Origin: Dipylidium caninum
Taxonomy: Eukaryota > Platyhelminthes > Cestoda > Cyclophyllidea > Dipylidiidae
DNA: 64,000 bases
Assembly (NCBI GenBank): GCA_017562135.1
Contig: QEYB01001046.1
Coordinates: 5,270,001-5,334,000 of the forward strand
Direction: 5' to 3'
Part shown: piece by piece, positions 12,340 to 24,290 of the stretch
Layout: every line of letters starts with the position of its first letter
How positions within the stretch are numbered: position 1 is the stretch's first letter
Translations under genes and position numbers: made by a program
The notes under the pieces: generated by a model
Seen by the model: the letters and a program-made list of their open reading frames with translations, nothing else
Told to the model about the DNA's origin: nothing
Databases searched by the model: none

Positions 12340-15300
12340 TCAGTCATCGAAATATCTGGAGTAAACCTCTGTCTCCTCTAACGAATCCGCAAATGTAAAT
12401 TGTTTAGATATGCGAAACTCCAAATACGTATGGAAATGGGGGGGGGGGCTAAGGATATCCTCACGCTTTCCTCCTTGATCAGCTTCGGAGGCCTCGATAA
12501 GAATGCCGTGGGACGGGCGCTTGCGCTGCTGGTGGCAGAAGTAGAATGTTGCCGTAAAGACAATGTTGAGGAGGAACAGAGTGAGGCCCACGACGATCGT
12601 AAGGAGGAGGACTTTCTTATCATCGTCCCTTCCATCTCGGGGCACGGAGGGGGGGCTCTGGAGGCAGATGACATTAGTTGCACAGATGTGTGCAGTCCAC
12701 GTCTGCGATGAGGCGTTCAACGCTGAGGAATGTCACTGAGTTTTTCGTCCTCGAAAAGTAATCCTCGTCTCAGAAACCTATTTATCCTTCAACCGAAAGC
12801 TACCAGCCATTACGAGTTCATTGATATGTGCTCCATTTTACATTTAAGGGTGGAATGCATTTTTGGGCCAATTTTCTCACGCAGAAATTGTTCATTGCCG
12901 ATAAAGGTTGTTGAAATAACCAGGCTCGGAATTTGAACCAGTAGAACATTAAAGGAACGGAGTAGGACTTCAGAGAAAGTATTAGGAGTATGATTTGAGA
13001 GTTAATATTTTCGCCTAGTTAGCTAATTGGCAACGGTGTCGGGGGCACAAACCCTGAAGTGAGCCTCGTCTTCAGGGGGCCACCTCTCGCGAGCCGCGAG
13101 GGACGGACTCCGACGTCGCGGTTACTGGGCGCTCGTCACGCCCCACCAGTGTTGCATCGGTTTACGCACCCGAGGTCCTTCATGTTACCGGGGGCGGTTC
13201 CCTCACTAACCTCAGGCGCTCCATCATCAATTGGGTGAAGAATGGCACTTACTCGCATCCAGTAAAGCCTACCAAGGCAGAGGGTTGTTTGCGCTTTTAT
13301 ACTTTTATCCGCATGCTGCATGGCCCTCGAGGCTGTGAGAACTTAAGCTCTGTGGAGCAATTCCCCCCCCTCCGCCCCCCCCCTCCCCCCCAACTTGATT
13401 ATCAGTGCAATCCATTGGAAGAAGAAGAAGAGGGCCTACCATGACCAGTCGTTTTATAACTTCGATTATCCCTATGCTTTTTATTTAAAAATGCACAAGC
13501 TACAATTTGCCGTTGTTGCATTTCAGAAGTGCTTATTTATCGCTTCCCTTGTCGTTAGATTTTCCCCCAATTTGAAGCCCCCGTGCATTGTTGTTGCGAA
13601 TGAGAAGGAGAGTATACCTGCTGGCTCACCTGACTCGGGACATAGAGAGGCGGAAATTCTACTGATTCGTTTGAAATACCAAATGGTCTCCCACTGGGAG
13701 TCTCCTCGGCTGTGTTGGGAGACATTGTCGTCGCGTCGTGTGTCCCCGCCCCTTCGTGCGCCACTGCGGGGACTACGAAGTGCGTGAACGTGCTGCTTCT
13801 GGACTGTGGCATTCCTCTGCTATCGTCAGCAATTTTAGGGAATACTTCTGTCCAAAATGTCGTGTAATGCCTCCTGTGAGCTGAAACAACATCGAGTACC
13901 CCATCTGGAGGTAATGGGGCATTGAATGTACTAACCGGCTTGCCTGAAATATAAAAAAAGTCAAAGACAATGTCGTGATCTAACGAGCTTGCCATTTGGA
14001 CCCCGCATCGAAATGACTGGAGGTGTAGAAATGGGGATCCAGGCTAACAGAAAAGAAAGCCTTCACGATGCTCAATGACACTGTCGCTGAGCTGGTGGCG
14101 CGTTGAGAGCATTCGCGGCCACAGGCCCCCGTCGGGAGCATCGCGCCAATGCCAGGGATGGCGGCCCGACGCACTCACGTCCACGCGTCCCACTCAGCTT
14201 CCGCCCCGAAGGTGCTCCTTGGGCTGTTACTTATCTTCATTTCGGTCTTTCTCAAAAACGCCAAAACCAACGTTTCTCGAAACACCCTGAGTTGGGATCT
14301 GCCAATTTGCCTCACCTCCACTTTTGTCGTCCGAGGCGGCAACTGACTGTTGGCCAGAGAAAGTGCTCACATACGGTTTGTAATGAAGAAAAGTATACCG
14401 TGCAGCCACTTTGTGCGGAGCCGTAGCACAAATTTTATGGCTTAAACAGAATTAAATGGCATACGTACTTAGTTTCAAGGACATTTCGTCTCTTGCATTG
14501 AATGTTGGCCATAATTTCGGAAGGTTTTCTGTAATATTGGGAATTGCAAAGCGTTTATTGGGATCCCTGAAATGAAAATGCTTATAAAGTGCTTCCCTTC
14601 GTCTAATAATCTGCTGAAGACGTGAGATTCTAGGGAGCGTGGGTTAACAGATTCACAAGCAAGCGGAGCAGGCGTAGCTTATCGGGGGCGCCGGCTCTGC
14701 CCACGCGCCTGTCAGCCGTCGACTCCAGACAATCCTCCGCACGTGACCGGCACGCGGCTGAAGCCGCACGTTTTGTGGGTGGAGGCCAAAACCACGGTTA
14801 TATTCAGTCATCTCCACAGCTTTCACTACTTTTTGAGTAAACTTTTTTGGCAGGCGGTGAGCATCCAAGGGACGCCAAAATATGTCACAAAACACATGAA
14901 TTACTTGGAGAATTAAGGCGTACTATGAACTATACTGACCAAACCTCATGTTACTGATTAAACTCGTCACCATCTTCCAAAAGCTCGTCCACCACAGCGT
15001 GGAAGAGTAACTCTTAACCCGCAGCGCCGTCCATAGTGCTCAAAATGACGACCCGTTATCAACCACATTTATTTAACTCCTCTGACCCACTTGGCCGTGA
15101 AGCATTGGGGAAGTGGTGACGGGCGCGCTTTTCTTCCCTTCTCGAGACGCCTCTTCCCCACAATCAGGTTACTCCTGGCCTATCCTTTTAAAAATGACCA
15201 TTTGTTTGTAGTTTCTGGAATATTCTTTTGAGTAAAACATCTGTCAAAGCTGGGCGCAGCGATTAGGGCCTTCATAAGGCCGTCAGTTGGTGTGATGTAG

Positions 15301-16369
15301 AGTAAAGGGACAATATGGTTTTGTTACCCGAAGTGAACGAAGTTTGCCACATATTGAATGAGGCACTGGGACAAGGGTCTCTCCACGCCGCTGGGGCGTT
15401 GTGAGTTTGAGATGAATGGCGCACCGAGCAGCAGGTTCAGGTCATCGCCGTAGGTGGCACCGGAAAAGTGGATGACGTATCTAGAAGGCGCCCACGAATT
15501 CAGTCCTGAGTTGGCCGCCTGTCGCCTTTCATGATCTCGAAGTGTTTCCAAAGCAGGACTCCAGAACAAAGCGTCGGTAAAAATTTCTTGAATCTAAAAC
15601 ATTAGGCATCAACAACGCCGCCTGAAGTCGTGAGACAAAGCGAACCGAATTATCTGCACATATAAGACTTCATCGAAAGTGCAACAGAAAACATTGTTCG
15701 AGTGAATGAGCTGGGGAAGGAACAATTCTACGATGAGTAAATTGTTTCGTTGTGTTGGAGATCCTACTGGTTTACGCCGGAGAGGACGTACTTTGTTTAT
15801 TTCCCCGTTGTTGTTGGCATTTGCAGCCAGTGCATCAGACTTCGTGTAGACGTATTTTAACAGTTCATCCAGTGGATAAGCGGACACTCGAAGCACACGC
15901 TCCAACAGATAGGCCAACGCTGGCGCCAACCGGTGAGCACTCGCGTCCACCGGGGCATGGGGGTAGAAAAGAGCTCCCGCGAACTCCGTTTGCCCGTACA
16001 ACAGACTGACCCGGTTGAAAAGGTCTGGCCTCTCAGTGACTATCTCCTGTTTTCTTGGCAGGGGAGAGTAGCACCTCTCCAGGCCGAGACGGGATAAGTT
16101 CTGCTGGATTTCGAGGATGGATGAAATGGGCAGATCCTGAAGCAGATCAAAAACGGAAGCGGAAGGGAGAGGGGACTGCGACGCCTGGAAAGCCGCCTCG
16201 ACAAGCGATTTGATGTCGGTGTTGCAAGAAGCCGTAGCCCACGGTGCATCGGCGGAGCCGTCAAAAAGGACAAGTCCCTTTATGCCATAGTAATTTGGAC
16301 CTTGAAAAAGGAAAATTGTAGTTTCTATACGATTCAGTAATGAACCAAACAGTAAGCCAAAGCATCCTC

Positions 16370-16414
<45 letters not shown>

Positions 16415-19400
16415 TATGTCAAAACTGTTGTAATGCAACGAAATCGCCAAAAGGAATTATGTCTTGAAGCAAATTACTCGTCAATGTTGCGCATTTTTGC
16501 TTTGGCAATTTTGGGTCTGTTTCGTCTTGTCTACAGTTGCATTACGCAATGCGGGTGCAGAAGTTCATATTTTGGGGGCATTTGGGGACGCCATTAATGA
16601 ATCAAAATGTTCCGAGGGATTTGGGCAAAATACCTGCGCAAACCTTAACAGCAGATGAAGCTTTTTTCCTCGTGAATAATGGGGAAAAGTGCGCCTCCAA
16701 CGAGGCGCGTTTTGCATCCGGACCAAGGAAACAAAATTGATGGTAAAGGAGGATATGATGCGTACTCTTTAGGGCGGCTGTAATGGGCATCGAAATGCTC
16801 CAACGCTAATTATTGCGCTGAATGACATGGGACGCATTGTGAAAAACTCATATTTCCCGGCACTGGCCGGCATCGCGGGGCACAACACGCGACTTGTGCC
16901 CCAGCGCTGAGCTGGTTCCCGGCTGTGCTGCGACGGGGAGGGCGGCCCGTGCCCCGTGCCCCGTGCCCCGTCCCCGCCTCGCCTCGCCTCGCCTCGCCTC
17001 GCCTCGCCTCGCGGGTCCGCCTGGCAACAGGTTCGGAAACGCGGCTCGGGCGAACCCCGCGCAAAACGCGCCTTGGCCACACCGACCACACGTCCCCTCT
17101 GTGCGCGTGTTTAATAATTGGCACGAATATTCCAACCTGCGTTCCAGCATCACGCAGGCGATAATCATGAGAAAAAACTTCTACAGCGCGTTTAATGGGT
17201 CTGCGCATTTCGAGCAGGACTTCGCGGCGTTGTTTCATGTGGCCGACAACTCAAATGACGCGATTAACAGTTGACCAGACACGGCTGACCAGAGATGGAT
17301 GTGTGCAATGAAAACCAGGTCCTCCTAAATGAAAGGTCAACCATTTTCGCACAATCATGTCCCTCTGACACTCTTACGGCCGTATTTTTAGTGTAGAAGG
17401 ACCTCTTCCCAGAAGTGAGCAAAAATCTTGTGTCTAACTTTAAGGTCCACAGACATGGGGGGGGGGCAGATCCTTTCCTGGGGGAATTTAAGGGTCTCTC
17501 GCCGGGATTGTCGGAGGCAGATAAGAAGCGGTCGCGCAGGTCTGGGCGTCTGCATGCAGGCAGGCGGGTCATTTTGTGTTGAACAACCGCCAGAAGCGAA
17601 CCACCGCGGTGCACAGTGGCTTCGGCAGATGTCAAAGAAAATTCTCTTCTTACCTGTAATCGCGCGACGAAAAACACTTGCGATGGACAAAAAATTGTGA
17701 TTTACTAACTGCGATGTGCCTCAGCTGGCGGAAGAGGAGCATGAGAGGTGGGACGGTAAAATTTTGTTTTGAAATGGGATGGAAGCGAAATAGGGGCGTA
17801 GGCTCCTTAGAAATGCCACCTTCGAACATGTTCTTTCCCAACGTCGACGTCAGCCTCAATCACTCGCCCCACTCCGCCTATCCGTGGCTCTACCGGCCGG
17901 GCCTGGCAGTTCATTTATTTTCTATGTCCCCATTCCGCCCTAAATGCCTCTCAAACGCGGTGTTAGACAATTTTAAGAGGCACAGCGAGGCTTATTAACA
18001 AGTGGGCATGAAACGATGCCCTTCCCAAAGCTCCTGACGAATGGTCAACTGCGAGGGAAGAGCAAATAATTGCTGGTTTGCGTCAAGTCTTGCCGGTCTG
18101 AAGTGGACTCGAACCAAAAGTGGCAGCTCTGGCCTACTAGCCCAAAATGCGAATGTGTGGCGTGCTGCGGCGTATTACCGACGGAGAGCATGGAGGTGGA
18201 GAAGAGGTGCACCAGCGCAGCACCGTGCGAGTGCCCCATCAGGGTCACTCGCTCGGATCGCCCCCGAAACGGTGGATGTTGGAATGGACCCACTGAATTG
18301 CAGCTTGCAGATCGAACAGGGCGAAGTTGCTCCTCGTCGAGCCCGCGCTGCTGTCAGACAGAAAACCTAAAAGTATGTGCAGGTTTAGCGTAAGAACGTT
18401 TCGTAAGTTTTATTTCATTCAACGAAAAGCGTGACGAAACACATTTGCCTCGGAAGGCCTTCAAACATGCTGACCGACTGCCTCACAAATGACCAAATCT
18501 CTGCGACAGTCCCAATGCGGACGGAGGATCGTCCAGTGTTTCGAACCTACCCACATTCGTAATTAAAACGTTTACGGGAGCTGCTGCGCATCACCTTCGT
18601 ACTCAAGGAAAAATGAATCTGTAAAATCATTCATGTGGAAATATTTCCTTAAATACGCGACTCCCCATCCAGATTTCGAAATATTCTTCATAGCCTAATT
18701 GAACTCCTCGTACAGGCCAGCCTCAGCCCGTTTATTTCGGCTTCCCGTAATGAGAGGGCCTGGCTATCCAAGACAACGGCTTCCCCTCTAATATGTGAGC
18801 AGAAGGTGAGGCCACCCAAATCCTCACTCTGACACAGCACTCCGTACATGCCCTGCAGGGAGGGGAGCCGCTACAGTTGGGAGGGCGACACGAGTTTAAA
18901 GGTGGACGCAGCCTCTCACCCATCCGATTTTCGAAGACGCGGTTCCTGAGCACCTGACGGTTCCACAAATCCACGCAAATACCGCGTTTTTCACGTAGGA
19001 CTACAGAATCATACGTGGCATAGCATAATTCCATCCGTCTAAACAAGAGCCATGCTTTGGTGAAGTTTATTTCATCCCTAAAAGGGGCCGGAATTAGGGC
19101 TCTGGGGGAAGCACCCTGGCACTTGGTTCTCGTGATTGCTGGCACCGAGAACACCCTCTTTTGAAGTCGATAAAAATGATCCTAAAAAGCAAATTTTATT
19201 TACCCTGTAAACTTCTAAATGCATGCGATTTAACGGTTTTTAGTGGACATCCGAGGACATTTACTTGGACCAGAAGAATGTCAAACCTCACGTGCATGTC
19301 AGGGAGGCGGACACCGGGCCGAGCACGAGCGGAAGTCGACCGGATGCACTCACCTAAGAGGCCGAGTCTGTAGTTGAGCGTCACGACGATAACATCCCCG

Positions 19401-20896
19401 AGACTGGAGAACAAGCTGAAGTCGTAGGCGTTTCCGGACCCGTGCTCGTAAGAATCACCATGCACGAAGATGAGCACCGGGAGCGTCCGCTCGTTCGCGC
19501 TCTCCGCACCTGGATGCGTTCCCCCATGCAAGATACGCGCAATTACTTCACAAATCGCACTCTCCCTCCTCTCCCTCTTCTCTCTCTCTCATCTCCTCTA
19601 TTAATGAACGCCACAATTTGATAAATTCTTCACTGGTCGTGTTTGTGGTGCAGAGGAAAACACGGCGATTTTTCGTTGCGCCTTTGTGAATGTGCCAAAA
19701 AGTCCAAATGCAGGGACTCAAAGGCAGAAACAGAATAGAAGTCGGAACCACCACCTCTCAGTACATTCCAATGTAGTGACACTTCACCTCTTATCAATGA
19801 ATTTGAATGACAGTGCTTCGCAGCCGACCAGGCCACCATTTAGCATACGTTGAGGTGGCACGAGTTGGAACGTTGGGACCTCGCAATGGGCATCTGAGGG
19901 GAGCTGCGCGAGGCCAACCGAGTCGCTCGTCGCCCATCTCGGAGGCGGCGATTCCGCCAGTGAGGCAGTTGCTAACACCTTTCTTTTATCCTATCGTTGC
20001 AACTCGTCCCCTCTGCGAAACAGTAATTGGCTTTTAGTGCTGCAATGGTACCTCGGAACAGCGTCCCTCTCCTTCAAAATCGCAACAACCTTCCATTAAT
20101 AATAAACGAGGCCAATTTAGCTACATCAGCCTTCTTCTGGGCTATTTTATTGACGTACTCGGACGGACAGTGTTTTTTTCAAACATATCCCATCTGCCTT
20201 GGCCTCAAAGTAGGGGCAGTTCCAAGTTAGAAAAGTTGACATTTACGTGTATTTCGTCTCATCCACCCGTTTTGATTGTCGATTAAATAATTTCTTTTTT
20301 GCTGTGTCAAACCTTCATGTGTGTATATTGGTAATGAAACCGAGAATTGGTATATTCCCTTTTGAAGTAGTTAAAAACTTACCCGTCTCAGGAACGAAGA
20401 TGTTCAGTGTCAGACAATCCTCTGCCTGAGGGGCGGGATGTGGATGTTGGTGGAGATGAAGAGTGGAGGCCGCGACGGCAGTTTTGCCAGTCCACCCTTC
20501 ACCGGGGTAATCGCTCACTCGCAGAGGCTGCGGACATTCAGGCGGCGGGCCGGTTTTCTGGAGGTGGCCTCGTGCTGGTGTCTCGTATATAAAAGCCGCT
20601 ACTGAGTGCATGAAACGCCTTTTAGCGGCCTGCTGGCAGGGCTCCCCGGACTCCGCGGTCCCTGGGCCGGCAGTCGCACGGCAGCCCTCGCCCCCGAGGG
20701 ACGCGTAACGCAGACCGTACACTACATGCACTGGTCGCAGTTTTTGGTCCGAGAAGCGAATCTCCACCCCCGAAACTGTCACACGTCCATCGAGGACAAA
20801 GTTGCGAATCGACGGGAAACGTGTAACAGTCAGAGGCTGCTGACTTGACGTCCTTAACTGTAGTAACACCATCAGAATAAACGCTTTCACGGACAT
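12340..20896 (-). CDS. Neuroligin-like adhesion protein (carboxylesterase-like ectodomain, one TM segment)
   Basis: Neuroligins are postsynaptic membrane proteins whose catalytically dead esterase domain binds neurexin. Exons in coding order: 20383-20896 (signal peptide with a FILMVLL core, a pair of Cys in ECPQPL and AEDCLTLNIFVPE); 19354-19509 (LPVLIFVHGDSY, DVIVVTLNYRLGLLG); 18179-18366 (FALFDLQAAIQWV, FGGDP, GHSHGAALVHLF); 15792-16300 (GLVLFDGSADAPWATA onward); 15328-15593 (FTDALFWSPALETLR, YVANFVHFG); 13618-13943 (SAHRRHYTTFWTEVFPK, then a Ser/Thr/Pro-rich stalk); 12340-12657 (VLLLTIVVGLTLFLL membrane span and cytoplasmic tail). Junction phases agree, except that one exon between 15328 and 13943 is not resolved and 18179-18366 is one base short. 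Of the esterase triad only the Ser position is filled; the Glu and His positions carry other residues. Neuroligin is the best fit by the HGxSY..GNxYD block; another cholinesterase-like adhesion molecule such as gliotactin is possible. No PDZ-binding end is visible. Confidence 0.83.
16371..16412. repeat. (TAA)n microsatellite
   Basis: Tandem ATA/TAA units with TGA interruptions at the left end, in an intron of the neuroligin-like gene. Confidence 0.9.
16949..17010. repeat. Adjacent GTGCCCC and GCCTC tandem repeats
   Basis: Three to four GTGCCCC-type units pass directly into seven GCCTC units (16976-17010), in an intron of the neuroligin-like gene. The surrounding 150 nt are also strongly G/C-rich. 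Confidence 0.85.
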
Positions 20897-23261
20897 TCCA
20901 ACCGAACAAACCAGGAATTAGCACCATCCGCAAGCTATATCTTCGTTGAGACCTATTTCTGCGTGATTGGTCATTTAACGTTCGCCTATCAGGAAGCGGG
21001 AAAGCTCTTCTGAATTTGTTAGCAGCATTTTTTGTATCTTTTGAATAACTGAGCAGACTCTGGAAACGGCTCCTAAACCTTGTGGGTTATATGAACCGTT
21101 TTAGGTATTCAATCCTTCTCGTTCTTTATTGAAATGTGTCCAGGTTGCTGAGACGCTCTAACTCCACACCTCCAAAATTCTTTTTACATCTCGTCTCTCC
21201 TCATTATGATTTTATTATGTCATTAGAGCTTACGTCAAATGAAATAACCTATCCCTTTACCGTAACAAACTTCTGTTAATGACTTCATGTTGGCTGAAAT
21301 CATGCATTTTGGAGATAAAAAGGTTACAGTTTCGAGAGTATAGTCGCGCATTCCAAAATCGCCCCACTAGCCTTGGTAATGTGGTGATCCAAGGGAAGGA
21401 CAACATAGAAGTTAGGCGACATTAAGCGAACTGTCAAATGAGCTGCTGTGCCATGTCAAGTGAGGGGCCTCCAACACCCACACGCGGGTCTGCTAGCTTT
21501 TAAGTATACTGTTATCTACAACCACTTGCCCGACGTAAGGCATCTGTAAATATATTTGGGAAAAGGAAAAAGCAAGAAAACGCCCCAATAGATGAATAAT
21601 CGTTCCTTATTTAATAGCAAACGACAAGGGCTAAATGACTTCACAATACAACACTTCCCAGGGTTATTTGCCGATTTGCCAAAACTGCGGTATAAAACTG
21701 ACGCGGCCAAAATAATCATTAGAAAACATTTATAAACTAGGAAGGATCCTCAAGATGCCAATCTTATCGTGAGGTTTCAACGCGGATTCCTGATTAACAA
21801 ATTAATCTCGCTGCGTATACCATATCGTCGTATTGTACGAAATTTGAAAACGTTGACTAGAAGCCATACAAGTCAAATTCCATGGTTCCAAATGTGCACT
21901 CGTTTCTCTCACTGTATATTAACGACTTCGTCCTAAAATATGCGGCGTAGTGCGAGATAAAGTATCAGATCAACAGTGAATTCGTTGGTGGTTAACGGAA
22001 GGATGGGTGCATTGTATCATGATTCTTAGGTTTTTAAAAGCCGACCCAAAGTACACGCTATGCGCACGTACGCAAGGAAGAAAGTATTAATTAAAACACT
22101 CAGTTACTCCATTGCTCACACCGTTGTCACATAAGCATGGAAACGGGTTGTCACTCTAAGTATACCCCGATATGCCTTCTGTGCTTATGTGAAGTGGGGC
22201 CTAAAATAACGATCTGATGCCGCGGTTCGTAATTTTAACATGAGAGAGAATCGGGTGAATCAAAGGAATTCGTCGACTGGCAGTGTGAATAGATAACGGT
22301 CTAGGATTGCTTTCGTTTAAAATTGAATCAATTCCAGTTAATCGGACGAAATATGCCATAATGTAACCATGGAAATAGGCCGCAAAATGTCAGAAGTTAC
22401 GCCCCTCAATGTGTATGCTTGGAATCGGTGTTTTACCCATTATTCGTGTTGTTTGTTAAAGAAATGACAAATGTAAACTCATACATTAAACTATATTGAA
22501 ATCTTGTTCAGAAACTATGTAAACCGACACGAAATTTCGGGAATTGGGGCCTCTTACCTGGTAGCCGGCTTGAGCGGTGCATAATATTTTTATTAAGGGA
22601 TCAGCGTGCTCCACAATCCATAGGGAAATGCAACTTAATTCTTGTTAACGTTATTAGTTACACAAAAGACATTGACTAGGCATCCATAGTGAAGAGTGCA
22701 AAGGAGAAATTACCACCAACATCGTCCCCCATTAGTAATGTGATTAACACAAATGTCTTTTTCCTCAATTAAACAGACTGTTTTACACATATTACACGCA
22801 TATTCTGGCTTTAAACAAAGATTTACCTTGATTAAAGTTGTTAATATTGAATTTGCTGATTATTGTGTTGATACTTCATTCTAGTTAAGGGGAAACGCGC
22901 GCCTCACAAAGAAGTGATTGGTGGGGAATTGGTATCCGGTGCGTTCACTCGTGCCGTTTCGCTTATTTGTACGTTGATTTTGAGGTCTATATTGCCGTAA
23001 TATTTGGAGACGTCAATCTGACCTCCGACTTAGCTTAATAACAAACCGAATTAATTATCGATGACTACGCTAGTGGTTGTATTCAAACGTCTCCCTCCCT
23101 GTGTTGTTTACTTGTTTCTAGTGTCTTATTACTCTCTAATACTTAGTTGTGCTATAAACGTAGTGTTCGGTTTTTTTTTAATTTTTGTGTTATTGCCCCG
23201 AAGTAATAGTGTATATATTTTTTTAAGAAGATCTGCTCTTCTCTGTGCTGCGAAGCCATTT
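20897..23261. other. Divergent intergenic region between neuroligin-like and PABIR-like genes
   Basis: No supported coding exon. Both neighbours are transcribed away from it, so it should hold both promoters. Short peptides near 21.9 kb resemble a reverse-transcriptase YIND segment but are interrupted. The T-rich run 23061-23260 just before the next start codon looks like 5'UTR or a splice-acceptor tract. Confidence 0.45.
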
Positions 23262-24290
23262 ATGGACCAAGGGTTCGGAAAAAGACGAATGTTAAGGAGG
23301 TCTTCCGCTCAATTTTACGTAACGGCTGAGGAACACATTAAAAACGAGATGAAACATGAACGACATTTAACGGAAACATCGCGTCTAACCTCATCCTGGG
23401 CTAATCTTCGCCTCACTGGAAATGATAAGCCGGAGTATTCAGACTGTGGCTTCTCTTCACCTGGCTCCTCGGGAAGCAGTCCCGTGGGTCACCGCCCAAG
23501 TTCCTTTAGTGGTCCCCTAATGATCTCCGTCACTTGTTCCAGCGGCGGGGGGTTTTCAAATACGAATATTACCGATTCCAAGTCTTCGGTTGCGATAACC
23601 GCCGCTACGGGAATCGTTTCTTTTTCTCGATCAGCATCCTGTTATCCTTCTCCTGTTGCTTCCCCCGTCTCATCCCGTGTTCAGTGTTATTCCCCCAGTA
23701 TTAGTCTACCCTCTAGCTTCTCCGCCAAAAAACGAACCGCCAGCGTAAGCAGCGGTAGCAGTGCGAGTCCGCGCGTGCCCGGCAGCAACTTAGGAAAGAA
23801 GCGCGCTTATAACTGTCTCCAGAATGTTGATATGGTTTCGAGTGCAGAAGTCAGTCGTGAAAGTTCTCCAGAGGCCCCTCGCACCTTTTTTAGGTCGGGG
23901 AAATTTTTGAGGCCTTCTGAAGATGCGACGAATATAACTGCTACACTTCCACATATTAATTCACCTACATGTGAATCCACTCTTTGTACGCCACCAGTTT
24001 CCACACCGTCTTCTCCGGTTCCTCATTCCTCGCCCTCTGTAGGCATGGCATGCATCACCCCATCCACTACTAGTCTGCCCTCTTTGACACATTCCACCCC
24101 GTTTTCAAAACATTTTAATCCCTCTCGGCTGCCTAATTTGCCCTCTCATCTATCGGATTTTACCTCAATTAATCTGAAACCTAGGTCTCCTTCTTCCTTT
24201 TCTTGTCCGGAATCAACAGTCGCGTACCAGACTGTGATGAAATACGTGGAATCCCCTAGTGGTAACAAATCAATGAAGGATACTACTTGA
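23262..24290 (+). CDS. PABIR/FAM122-like PP2A-B55 regulator (single exon)
   Basis: Family members bind the PP2A scaffold and B55 subunits and inhibit the phosphatase in cell-cycle control. The open frame gives 342 residues from ATG 23262. I chose this start because translation further upstream (from 23061) is a hydrophobic T-rich run unlike the family. Three blocks match FAM122 in order: RRMLRRSSAQF near residues 9-19; KHERHLTETSRLTSSW (family: AHEREMQTAMQISQSW); and a proline-directed segment FSRSASCYPSPVASP then YSPSISLP (family: PVSPAPSPTRG..SPSL). A basic KKR patch follows. The rest is Ser/Pro/Thr-rich and disordered, roughly matching the low-complexity family tail but longer. No introns are needed. 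Family assignment is by short motifs only, so it is likely rather than certain; another disordered Ser-rich protein remains possible. Confidence 0.62.
   Translation: MDQGFGKRRMLRRSSAQFYVTAEEHIKNEMKHERHLTETSRLTSSWANLRLTGNDKPEYSDCGFSSPGSSGSSPVGHRPSSFSGPLMISVTCSSGGGFSNTNITDSKSSVAITAATGIVSFSRSASCYPSPVASPVSSRVQCYSPSISLPSSFSAKKRTASVSSGSSASPRVPGSNLGKKRAYNCLQNVDMVSSAEVSRESSPEAPRTFFRSGKFLRPSEDATNITATLPHINSPTCESTLCTPPVSTPSSPVPHSSPSVGMACITPSTTSLPSLTHSTPFSKHFNPSRLPNLPSHLSDFTSINLKPRSPSSFSCPESTVAYQTVMKYVESPSGNKSMKDTT

Noticed and set aside
14185..14295. Alternative missing neuroligin-like exon (reads ..EAEWDAW before a GTGAGT donor)
   Set aside because: Acceptor and open frame look good but the exit phase is off by one from the next exon, so it is not supported as drawn.
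14653..14895. Minus-strand frame as a neuroligin-like exon
   Set aside because: It sits where an exon is missing, but the resemblance to the family is weak and I could not find splice sites in the phase required (previous exon leaves two bases, next needs one).
21890..22000. Reverse-transcriptase-like peptide (LYINDFVLKYA)
   Set aside because: The frame is stopped within a few codons on both sides and no catalytic YxDD or other RT blocks are nearby. At most a decayed remnant, more likely chance.
23061..23261. Longer N terminus with hydrophobic segments for the PABIR-like protein
   Set aside because: The run is T-rich and unlike the family. The first conserved block follows ATG 23262 closely, so the upstream frame is probably untranslated.
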